DNA of 25,342 nucleotides from a virus. The stretch lies in IMG/VR virus record IMGVR_UViG_3300033182_000356, positions 1 through 25,342 of that record; one strand, given 5' to 3'. The notes beneath the pieces were generated by a model, which had not been told where the DNA came from, made no database searches, and saw only the letters and a list, made by a program, of their open reading frames with translations. Shown here in pieces: positions 1 through 5,210 of the stretch. Every line of letters begins with the position of its first letter. The stretch's first letter is position 1. A program made the translations under genes and the position numbers.

Positions 1-210
1 AGCTACAACACGGTAGGCGGCGCGCATCCGAATAACACCCCATTCCGCAAGAACTACGCTGGTATCGGCTTCAAGTATGACGCTGATCGTGATGCGTTCA
101 TTCCACCAAGGCCATACAACTCATGGCTGCTGGATGAAGATACATGCCTATGGAGGCGGGGGTGGCAAGGCGTCTCCGGGATCGAGCGGCAGCAGCTCAG
201 GCGGCGGTGA
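1..210 (+). CDS. Phage structural/tail protein C-terminal fragment (5' end outside window)
   Basis: Frame 1 is open from the window edge to TGA 208-210. Residues 1-51 read NTVGG..., then KNYAGIGFKYDADRDAFIPP and SWLLDEDTCLW. This resembles the C-terminal segment seen at the end of many marine phage structural proteins (KNYAGIGY-YD...DAFIPPKP...SW-L-E-TC-W, recalled from memory). Relatives carry on after CLW with a short Pro-rich tail. Here the frame turns into low-complexity Arg/Gln after about base 150, and the plausible continuation (Gly-rich) lies in frame 2. The frame 1 stop is therefore probably not the natural end. It may be the 5' half of a frameshifted or fused tail-fibre gene, a gene cut by recombination, or a sequencing or assembly error in the G-rich stretch 149-162. 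I am confident that frame 1 is coding up to about base 148, and unsure how the gene ends. Confidence 0.6.
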   Translation, partial: SYNTVGGAHPNNTPFRKNYAGIGFKYDADRDAFIPPRPYNSWLLDEDTCLWRRGWQGVSGIERQQLRRR

Positions 211-466
211 CGGCGGCGACGGGATTAACTGGAAGTCTTTAGGAACCTACTATGCAGGTGGTGGTGGCGGGGGAGCTTCTATAAGCAACGGCTCGAATGT
301 TTATGGAATTGGCGGTGCCGGAGGCGGTGGAAATGGATCTTATGGAGGCACCCCGTCAACCGCTGGGTCTGCTAATACTGGGGGCGGCGGCGGTGGTCGT
401 GGAAATGGCACCGTTGGAGGTGCCGCAGGTGGCTCCGGCATCGTCATCATCCGCTACGCGATTTAA
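77..466 (+). CDS. Glycine-rich tail-fibre-like C-terminal domain, +1 frame relative to the upstream fragment
   Basis: Frame 2 is open from ATG 77 to TAA 464-466 (129 aa), but residues 1-22 are only the shadow of the conserved frame 1 segment. The believable part starts near base 145 with AYGGGGGKASPG. It continues as a Gly/Ser/Asn-rich collagen-like stretch and ends GGSGIVIIRYAI. Gly-rich domains with this terminal I-V-I-I-R-Y motif are common at the tips of phage tail fibres and adhesins. There is no convincing ribosome binding site for the ATGs at 77, 92 or 134. I read this as the distal half of the gene entering from the left edge, reached through a frameshift or gene fusion around 145-155, rather than as a separate gene. 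The next gene starts 12 bases downstream. Confidence 0.5.
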   Translation: MTLIVMRSFHQGHTTHGCWMKIHAYGGGGGKASPGSSGSSSGGGDGGDGINWKSLGTYYAGGGGGGASISNGSNVYGIGGAGGGGNGSYGGTPSTAGSANTGGGGGGRGNGTVGGAAGGSGIVIIRYAI

Positions 467-478
467 GGGGCAAGGTGA

Positions 479-586
479 ATGGAACCCCAAACCCTTATCA
501 ACATTGGCTTCGCGTGCGCAGGCGTTTTTGGCGGCTGGTGGATGAAGATTATCTGGGACTCGATTCAGGGCTTGAAGGCTGATTGA
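479..586 (+). CDS. 35-residue single-TM protein
   Basis: A short ORF, ATG 479 to TGA 584-586, with a Shine-Dalgarno-like AAGG at 472-475 just upstream. The product MEPQTLINIGFACAGVFGGW... has one hydrophobic segment (about residues 5-21) followed by a basic/amphipathic tail ending KAD. Small membrane proteins starting ME-x-x-TL-N-GF and followed by a W-x-x-V/I-K-x-LK segment are frequent after tail genes in podoviruses. Their function is unknown; a holin or membrane-anchor role is possible. Its stop overlaps the next start (TGATG at 584-588), so the two are probably translationally coupled. Relatives I recall are longer, with a coiled-coil tail, so this may be a shortened form. Confidence 0.6.
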   Translation: MEPQTLINIGFACAGVFGGWWMKIIWDSIQGLKAD

Positions 587-864
587 TGGCGACTAAACCT
601 GTATCCAAAAAGAATATGGCTTGCAATAAGCCTAAGCGTACTCCCTCTCACCCTAAGAAATCTCACGTAGTGAAAGCCTGTGAGTTAGGTAAGGAAAAGG
701 TAATCCGCTTCGGTGAGCAGGGTGCTAAGACGGCAGGCAAGCCTAAGAAGGGTGAGTCTGAAGCTATGAAGAAGAAGCGTAAGAGCTTCAAATCCCGCCA
801 CGCTAAGAACATTAAGAAAGGCAAGATGTCTGCTGCATATTGGTCAGATAAGGTGAAATGGTAA
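586..864 (+). CDS. Small basic Lys-rich phage protein (DUF6321-like)
   Basis: 92 residues from ATG 586, which overlaps the previous stop by one base. GAAGG about 10 bases upstream can serve as ribosome binding site. The protein is very basic, with HPKKSHVVKAC, GGKEK-like/IRFGEQGAKTAGKPK, KRKSFKSRHAKNI and MSAAYWSDKVKW blocks. These match a small family found across marine T4-like and T7-like phages (DUF6321, by recall). The biochemical role is unknown. The high Lys/Arg content and the absence of membrane segments suggest binding to DNA or to an acidic virion component. Position in the late arm suggests a virion or packaging-related role, but this is inference. Confidence 0.75.
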   Translation: MATKPVSKKNMACNKPKRTPSHPKKSHVVKACELGKEKVIRFGEQGAKTAGKPKKGESEAMKKKRKSFKSRHAKNIKKGKMSAAYWSDKVKW

Positions 865-870
865 CCAGCC

Positions 871-1506
871 ATGCGCCGTGTAGCGGAGTCGATTGGCTGG
901 CTAATTATCGGATTGTTGATGGGTGGCCTTATGGCCGTATCTGTAGATGCCCTAGCTGAAACAGATCCTATCGTCACCAACAATACGAATACCAACTACA
1001 ACACGTCTCACACGACCAGTGACAGCACGGTAACGACCTTTAGTGATACGAAGAGCTCCGTCCGTACGGATGGCTCTATGACCACTACCATTAAGAGTCC
1101 TCCACCCTCTGCTATCGCTCCTCAATTCTCAGCAGGTCACGGTAATGATCTCTGTACGGTAGGAGCCTCCGGTGCAGTCCAAACACAGATCCTTGGTATC
1201 TCCGTAGGATCTACCTTCACTGAAGAGAATTGTTTGAGACTGAAGAATGCTAAGACCCTCTACGACATGGGGATGAAAGTAGCTGCAGTCTCTGTGATGT
1301 GCCAAGACCAAAAGGTCTTCACTGCAATGAAGATGGCAGGTACTCCTTGTCCGTACAATGGTCTCATAGGGGAAGAAGCTAGACTAGCGTGGGAAGCCCA
1401 TACTGCTGATGAACCTGAAGTACAAGAATCTGACAACGTCGAAGAGAAGCGCCTTAAAGCTCTCGGTATTATTGGTGGCGTGGTCGGCAGCTTCCTACTC
1501 TTTTGA
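871..1506 (+). CDS. Exported/membrane protein with N-terminal signal and C-terminal TM
   Basis: 211 residues. Residues 1-29 form a signal sequence or TM (hydrophobic 8-26, possible cleavage DALA|ET). A Thr/Asn/Ser-rich linker follows (30-75). A conserved-looking domain holds the TQILGISVGSTF, ENCLRLKNAKTLYDMG and GMKVAAVSVMCQD motifs with several cysteines. A second hydrophobic segment, ALGIIGGVVGSFLLF, forms the very C-terminus. Similar proteins sit in the same place in other marine podoviruses (recall). Topology would put the middle domain in the periplasm, tethered at one or both ends. The C-terminal TM is encoded by DNA that also encodes the signal peptide of the next gene in another frame. 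It is the first of five consecutive exported-type genes. Function unknown. Confidence 0.75.
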   Translation: MRRVAESIGWLIIGLLMGGLMAVSVDALAETDPIVTNNTNTNYNTSHTTSDSTVTTFSDTKSSVRTDGSMTTTIKSPPPSAIAPQFSAGHGNDLCTVGASGAVQTQILGISVGSTFTEENCLRLKNAKTLYDMGMKVAAVSVMCQDQKVFTAMKMAGTPCPYNGLIGEEARLAWEAHTADEPEVQESDNVEEKRLKALGIIGGVVGSFLLF

Positions 1507-2353
1507 TCAGTACACCTATGGCTACTCTAATAACGCTGCTGCTGGGGGCAGTACTTGGGGCATGTCTAGTTCTCTTTTTGCTGTACCTTCAGTTCAAGGA
1601 ATGGGCATTAACGGTGTCATCTATCGATACACTGCCACCAAAGACCCAGCAGACCCTTTCACAGTCAGCGTCCAGAATGAAGACGCCCTCAATGGGGGCT
1701 ACGTATTCCGTGAGACCGATGACTGGTCAGGAAGGCCGGGGGCCACAATCAACAAGCTTGTACCCCTCCCGTCCTACATACCTATTGACCGCTGGGGAAC
1801 GGGCTCCATCGAAACGACTGGAGTGGGTAGCGTAGAAGACCCCTCAGTCGTCTACACATACAAGATCGATCATTGTTTCGATCCTCAAAATGACCCGTCC
1901 TGCCCCGGCTATGAGGAGCCCTATATCCCGGCCCCTGTCGTGGTAGAGGTAGAGGAGATTGCTCTCCCAGAAGAGCCAGAGCCTTCTATAGACCTGTATG
2001 ACGCCTACCGTGATGAATTAATCCAGCAGGCCATGCAGAGAACCGATCCTAGCCTGTATGAGAGGGACGAGGAGCCCTCCAAAGACAAAGAAGGTGGGGA
2101 TGATGAGGGTGATCTAGAAACGGCTCTAGCGGCCTCTGAGAGCGCCTTAGAGATGGCTGTAGGACAGCTTGCCACGCTCAAGGCTATGAATACGGTCTCC
2201 CTCGGAGGCTACTATTCCAAGAGCATCCCGGGAGGGGTTTATCCGGATAGTTTAGTTCTTGTAGACGCTAAGATATCAGATAACCGCAGAGCCTTCCGAT
2301 CACTAGCAAATGACAGACTACACAGCCAAATGGTTGGGGAGCAATACAAATGA
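1409..2353 (+). CDS. Exported beta-rich protein with acidic and helical C-terminal region
   Basis: 314 residues. I chose ATG 1409 because it supplies a classical signal peptide: basic n-region (KYKNLTTSKRS), hydrophobic core LKLSVLLVAW, then SAASYS|FDQYTY. This puts 98 bases of overlap on the upstream gene; the SD candidate is GGGAAG at 1391-1396. The mature part starts FDQYTYGYSN and holds IYRYTATKDP, FRETDDWSG, PLPSYIPIDRWG and VVYTYKIDHCFDPQNDPSCPG, with two cysteines likely to form a disulfide. A proline/acidic stretch (about 170-235) follows, then an Ala-rich helix and a Tyr/Gly tail (YYSKSIPGGVYPDS). I recall homologues in marine phages with the same signal peptide, mature start and C-terminus. 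Function unknown; likely periplasmic, surface or virion-associated. Confidence 0.75.
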   Translation: MNLKYKNLTTSKRSALKLSVLLVAWSAASYSFDQYTYGYSNNAAAGGSTWGMSSSLFAVPSVQGMGINGVIYRYTATKDPADPFTVSVQNEDALNGGYVFRETDDWSGRPGATINKLVPLPSYIPIDRWGTGSIETTGVGSVEDPSVVYTYKIDHCFDPQNDPSCPGYEEPYIPAPVVVEVEEIALPEEPEPSIDLYDAYRDELIQQAMQRTDPSLYERDEEPSKDKEGGDDEGDLETALAASESALEMAVGQLATLKAMNTVSLGGYYSKSIPGGVYPDSLVLVDAKISDNRRAFRSLANDRLHSQMVGEQYK

Positions 2354-2838
2354 AGAAGATCGCATTGGCCCTGCTGATTGCCGGTACGGCACAGGCTGCT
2401 GAGATCCCGATTACGGGTAATGTCCAGTCTAAGTGCGTGATCAATACGGATGTCCCCGGGGTCTACGGGAACCCGTCTGCTGATGTTTTAAGCACGACTC
2501 CTGCCGATGGTGGTGTCCAGCCCGTGATCCGTTACGACGTATCTCTAGGCAATGCCTACACGGCTAAGATCACTACTCCTACCAGTTTCTCTACCAGCCC
2601 AGCTTTGGATGATACGGTAGTCTGGACAGGAGCTACTGAGGTATCTGAGGTATCAGATGCTGCCATGTCTGGTTATGAGGCAGCTAAGGTCACCTATGAT
2701 GCCACTACTGAATTTGATATGACGGAGACGGGCTCTACGTGGTTCAAGGTCTCCTCTACTGCTACGTACGGCTACGGTACGGCATTTCCGGGTGGCTCTT
2801 ATCGAGCCTTGGTAGTCGCTGAGTGCATCGCAAGGTAA
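2350..2838 (+). CDS. Secreted pilin/spore-coat-U-like protein
   Basis: 162 residues; ATG overlaps the previous stop (ATGA, 2350-2353), with GGGGAG upstream at about 2336-2341. Signal peptide MKKIALALLIAGTAQA|AE. The mature protein starts with a GNVQSKCVI strand, continues with a YGNP...PVIRYDVSLGNAYTAKIT region, and ends FPGGSYRALVVAECIA. A Cys near the N-terminus, a Cys near the C-terminus and a final G-x-Y-x-x-x-V-x-x-x-C strand give the outline of an Ig-like pilin or SCPU (spore coat U) domain with a disulfide. This is inferred from pattern, not a search. Close relatives appear in marine phages. It precedes a chaperone-like exported gene (2823), as a fimbrial subunit would. No donor-strand motif can be proved by eye. 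Confidence 0.72.
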   Translation: MKKIALALLIAGTAQAAEIPITGNVQSKCVINTDVPGVYGNPSADVLSTTPADGGVQPVIRYDVSLGNAYTAKITTPTSFSTSPALDDTVVWTGATEVSEVSDAAMSGYEAAKVTYDATTEFDMTETGSTWFKVSSTATYGYGTAFPGGSYRALVVAECIAR

Positions 2839-3209
2839 CACTTTTCTGCGCATTGTTTTGCGTTATTACGCACTTATCTGCGCATGAGATGACGCCAACC
2901 TATCCGTCGTTCTCACCGTCCTTTGTGGATGGTGTAGTGAAGGCGGAGATGAAGATCTTTAATAAGAGATCAGACGTCCAGTATTACTCGATAGGAGTGT
3001 TTGATAGTGAATGGGAGCCTATCCCGTTCGTATCCTCCTATAAGCTCATGAAGATTAACTATCTGGGGCACGTTAAGTTTGATGTGTATGTCCGGAAACA
3101 GGATGTTCAGAGAGCTACCTACATCTGCTCCATGTCTAAGCTACGGGGTGGTAATGATAAGAGGCCAATGGTTGCTACGAGAATATGCTCAAAGTTTCAG
3201 CAACCGTAG
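2823..3209 (+). CDS. Secreted small Ig-like protein, possibly chaperone-like
   Basis: 128 residues from GTG 2823, inside the end of the previous gene (16-base overlap). That start gives a full signal peptide (VTLFCALFCVITHLSA|HEM). The mature protein begins HEMTPTYPSF, then holds VVKAEMKIFNKRSDVQYYSI, GVFDSEWEPIPF, YLGHVKFDVYVRKQD and RATYICSMSK. The series of alternating hydrophobic strands with an early F-N-K-R turn resembles the first Ig domain of periplasmic pilus chaperones (PapD/FimC type), but it is a single domain of about 110 residues. I recall similar HEMTPTYP proteins in other marine phages, none with known function. The neighbours are all exported. The chaperone idea is tentative. 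Confidence 0.7.
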   Translation: MHRKVTLFCALFCVITHLSAHEMTPTYPSFSPSFVDGVVKAEMKIFNKRSDVQYYSIGVFDSEWEPIPFVSSYKLMKINYLGHVKFDVYVRKQDVQRATYICSMSKLRGGNDKRPMVATRICSKFQQP

Positions 3210-3595
3210 CCGTAGCAATGTTAGGGAGTTTAGCCTACGCCGATAACTCTTCACTTAACTTGCAGCTCCCTAGTGGGCCGACCAGTTACCAGTCCGATAA
3301 GTTTAGGGCAGGGGATCTGGACTGCTCCAATGCAATTGGGGGTGCTACTAACTTTGAATTAGGTGTTACGGGGATTGTGAACAATGCCGTTAGCCCATTC
3401 AAGAGTACAGACCCGGACAATCCTACATCCAAAGACATAGGGATGTACGCCCGTATCGTCATTCCACTCGATGCTCCTAGAGAGCGTATCAATTGCAATA
3501 CGCTTTATCAGCTAGAGCTTCAGAAGAAACGCCTTGAGGTGCTGAAGCTAGAGCAGGAGTTGAGGAACCTACAAGAATTAAGGTTTGAGAAATGA
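3185..3595 (+). CDS. Exported protein with C-terminal coiled coil
   Basis: 136 residues from ATG 3185, overlapping the previous gene by 25 bases. Signal peptide MLKVSATVAVAMLGSLAYA|DN. The mature N-terminal part (SLNLQLPSGPTSYQSDKFRA, DLDCSNAIGGATNFELGV) looks globular and beta-rich. YARIVIPL leads into a heptad-like helix rich in Glu/Leu/Lys (about residues 105-136: YQLELQKKRLEVLKLEQEL...). The arrangement resembles outer-membrane or periplasmic trimeric proteins with a helical stalk. Its stop overlaps the next start by ATGA (3592-3595). Part of the 871-3595 exported cassette. Function unknown; I recall relatives in marine podoviruses. Confidence 0.72.
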   Translation: MLKVSATVAVAMLGSLAYADNSSLNLQLPSGPTSYQSDKFRAGDLDCSNAIGGATNFELGVTGIVNNAVSPFKSTDPDNPTSKDIGMYARIVIPLDAPRERINCNTLYQLELQKKRLEVLKLEQELRNLQELRFEK

Positions 3596-4038
3596 GCGAT
3601 CTAGAGAGTGATCTCGATAAGCTAGAAGAGGCCAAAGATGCATTGGCGAAAAAGACGGTATCCATCCTTGGCTACAGGATTTCTTATACTGGGCTGGTGG
3701 TTGCTGGCGGTGTGGTTAGTAGCGCAATCGGTGCTCTCTATGCAGGGTTTCTGATGTATCAAAAAGTTGAGGGAATAGCGAACCTCGACGTCGGTGGATT
3801 TGAGCAGCGTATGGAGCTCATCGACCAGAAAATTGATAACCAAGACAAACTACTCACTTCGATTGAGACGAACCTCAGAGACGTCAAACAATTTACGTAT
3901 GACATTGAGAAGAGAGTGAATGACAAGCTCATCTACTTTGAAGGCAAGCTAGCCAAATCAGAGCTGAAGATGGAGATGGAACTGGAGAAGATGGAAGAGC
4001 GTATCCAGAAAGCCTTAGACAATCCGCTGGCTAATTAA
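3592..4038 (+). CDS. Membrane-anchored coiled-coil protein
   Basis: 148 residues; AAGG lies 8 bases before ATG 3592. A charged N-terminal helix (1-25) precedes one TM segment (about 32-55: SYTGLVVAGGVVSSAIGALY...). A long coiled coil follows (about 70-142, heptads of Leu/Ile with Glu/Lys), and the protein ends QKALDNPLAN, an end I recall from relatives in marine phages. With no signal peptide and a short charged N-terminus, it is probably an inner-membrane protein with a long soluble helix. It bridges the exported cassette and the holin/spanin-like genes. Function unknown; lysis or structural roles are both possible. Confidence 0.72.
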   Translation: MSDLESDLDKLEEAKDALAKKTVSILGYRISYTGLVVAGGVVSSAIGALYAGFLMYQKVEGIANLDVGGFEQRMELIDQKIDNQDKLLTSIETNLRDVKQFTYDIEKRVNDKLIYFEGKLAKSELKMEMELEKMEERIQKALDNPLAN

Positions 4039-4081
4039 TCGTAAATGAATTTGAGAAAGCTGACCTGAAAGGAGAAAGAAG

Positions 4082-4519
4082 ATGTTTGATCTTCCAGCAG
4101 AGGCAATTTCCATGATTGGATCTACCGCTCTCGGCGGTGTGATGAAGATGTGGGGCCAAGCTCAGGCAGATAGAGCTGAGCAGCAGAAGATGCTGCTGCA
4201 GCGCAATGACCAGATTGAGCGACAGGTTGAATCGGCCCGCCAGATGCAGAACCCTAACGCCGCATGGATACGTCGCTTTATCGTAGTCATGTCTCTCCTA
4301 GGCGGTTTGGGTATCGTATTTGCAGCACCTCTGCTCGGCCTCCCTACCAATATCCCGGTAGAAGTTACGGAAGGATTTAAGTTCCTATTTTTAGACTTCA
4401 CCAGCACAAACACAGTTTATGAGCAATTAAGTGGGTTTGTGACTCCAGAATGGCTTCCAGTAGCGATCATGAATATTATTGGTTTCTACTTTGGATCGGC
4501 TGCAATGCAGCGTAAGTGA
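4082..4519 (+). CDS. Two-TM membrane protein, holin candidate
   Basis: 145 residues with a strong ribosome binding site (AAAGGAG about 8 bases before ATG 4082). An amphipathic N-terminal region with AAMK-like/GGVMKMWGQ and Gln-rich helices (1-55) is followed by TM1 (about 66-86, FIVVMSLLGGLGIVFAAPLL), a loop with aromatic residues, and TM2 (about 123-141, EWLPVAIMNIIGFYFGSAAM). The W-x-R-R-F motif before TM1 and the G-x-Y-F-G-x-x motif in the last TM are typical of a phage membrane protein family placed near lysis genes. The following gene is a probable spanin, so a holin role is reasonable but unproven. Relatives have also been called structural proteins. Confidence 0.72.
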   Translation: MFDLPAEAISMIGSTALGGVMKMWGQAQADRAEQQKMLLQRNDQIERQVESARQMQNPNAAWIRRFIVVMSLLGGLGIVFAAPLLGLPTNIPVEVTEGFKFLFLDFTSTNTVYEQLSGFVTPEWLPVAIMNIIGFYFGSAAMQRK

Positions 4520-4869
4520 TGCGGTATATTGGAATACTCATATTAAGTATTGGCCTGTCTGGGTGTTCTGCACTCAATGCAGTCGGGAGCTTACTTCCCG
4601 GTAACGATGGAAGTGACATCAACACGAACGCCCAAGCAGGGGCTGAGAATACGCAGGCCGTAGTGTCTACGGAGCGTAAGGTAGAAGCCAAAGACAATGC
4701 CGTTGTAGAGACTGTAGAGGCTACCAAGTCCTACAAAGTTACGGGTACTCAGATCATTAATGAGGAAATACCCCCGTATGTCTGGCTCCTAATGATCCTA
4801 GGGTGGCTACTACCTAGCCCCGTAGAGATCTATAACGGGTTCCTACGGCTGTTGAGAGGGAAGGCATGA
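4519..4869 (+). CDS. Probable unimolecular spanin (u-spanin): lipoprotein with C-terminal TM
   Basis: 116 residues. ATG 4519 overlaps the previous stop (TGATG); GTG 4516 is an alternative start. The N-terminus MRYIGILILSIGLSGC is a lipoprotein signal with lipobox L-S-G-C, giving lipidation at Cys16. A polar, Asn/Ala/Glu/Val-rich linker (17-80) spans to one C-terminal TM (about 85-99, PPYVWLLMILGWLLP) and a basic tail ending RLLRGKA. Outer-membrane lipid anchor plus inner-membrane TM in one chain is the diagnostic layout of u-spanins (T1 gp11 type), which fuse the two membranes in the last step of Gram-negative lysis. No separate Rz/Rz1 pair is seen. The ATGA overlap with the next gene suggests coupling. 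Confidence 0.75.
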   Translation: MRYIGILILSIGLSGCSALNAVGSLLPGNDGSDINTNAQAGAENTQAVVSTERKVEAKDNAVVETVEATKSYKVTGTQIINEEIPPYVWLLMILGWLLPSPVEIYNGFLRLLRGKA

Positions 4870-5129
4870 GATTAGTCCTGATCAAGTGGAGAGACATCAC
4901 CTCTTGGTCTGGCTGGCACGATGAACTGGTCAAGGAAGGCAAGGATGAGCCAGAAGTCTTCTACACGGTAGGCTTCTTGGTTCGGAAGACAAAGGACAAG
5001 GTCACAATCTGTGACAGCAACCCGGGGATAGGCAATGTGTGCGTATTCCCTATCGGCTGCATAGATTCAATAGACTACTTGAATGTTGATCTGCCGCCAG
5101 AAGTACGGAAGTACAAGACACCTAAGTAA
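4866..5129 (+). CDS. Small conserved phage protein, unknown function
   Basis: 87 residues, start overlapping the previous stop (ATGA at 4866-4869). Motifs: IKWRDITSWSGWHDE near the N-terminus, EPEVFYTVGFLVRKTKDKV and SNPGIGNVCVFPIGCIDSID. Proteins with this pattern (x-W-R-D-I-x-S-W-x-G-W, then IGNVTVFPRGCI) are widespread in marine and enteric phages and are uncharacterised. They look like compact beta-barrel proteins. It is the last gene before the promoter at 5142 and so closes the first late transcription block. Confidence 0.7.
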   Translation: MRLVLIKWRDITSWSGWHDELVKEGKDEPEVFYTVGFLVRKTKDKVTICDSNPGIGNVCVFPIGCIDSIDYLNVDLPPEVRKYKTPK

Positions 5130-5141
5130 TCGCGTATTTAC

Positions 5142-5171
5142 TTGAAAGCTAGTGCCTTTTTCCGGTATAAT
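5142..5171 (+). promoter_or_regulatory. Sigma70-type promoter for the second late block
   Basis: TTGAAA (5142-5147) and a perfect TATAAT (5166-5171) are separated by 18 bases in the only sizeable gap (5130-5206) of the late arm. The predicted start is near 5178. It would drive the genes from the acyltransferase at 5207 to 16357. An inverted repeat flanks the -10: GCTAGTG at 5148-5154 and CACTAGC at 5177-5183, an operator-like arrangement. The host-type consensus suggests transcription by host RNA polymerase. Confidence 0.7.
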
Positions 5172-5183
5172 AGGTACACTAGC
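5148..5183. repeat. Inverted repeat around promoter -10 (operator-like)
   Basis: GCTAGTG (5148-5154) and its reverse complement CACTAGC (5177-5183) sit inside the spacer and at the predicted start site of the 5142-5171 promoter. The right half is part of GTACACTAGC (5174-5183), found again exactly at 24108-24117 beside another promoter-like region. No repressor gene can be linked to it here. Confidence 0.4.
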
Positions 5184-5195
5184 AGAGAGGTGGAA

Positions 5196-5210
5196 ATGCT
5201 TCATTCATGA
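5196..5210 (+). CDS. Four-codon leader ORF (MLHS) coupled to the acyltransferase
   Basis: ATG 5196 follows GAGAGG (5185-5190) by 5 bases, the best SD in this leader. It reads four codons to TGA 5208-5210, overlapping the acyltransferase ATG at 5207. This spacing suggests the acyltransferase is started by re-initiation. It may equally be chance, with the SD serving ATG 5207 at longer range. Confidence 0.3.
   Translation: MLHS

Noticed and set aside
77-133. ATG at 77 as a true start of an independent Gly-rich gene.
   Set aside because: The first 20 residues are out-of-frame sequence of the conserved frame 1 segment, and there is no SD.
1503-1835. 110-residue ORF (frame 3) with a hydrophobic N-terminus, starting at the stop of the 871 gene.
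   Set aside because: It lies wholly inside the 1409-2353 gene, whose frame has the conserved-looking mature sequence; the hydrophobic start is a shadow and there is no supporting SD for the TTG or the ATG at 1518.
5166-5190. TAATA...CACTA...GAGAGG looks a little like a T7/SP6-type phage promoter.
   Set aside because: It needs gaps to align, and the same bases form a better sigma70 -10 with a good -35; no phage RNA polymerase is in the window.
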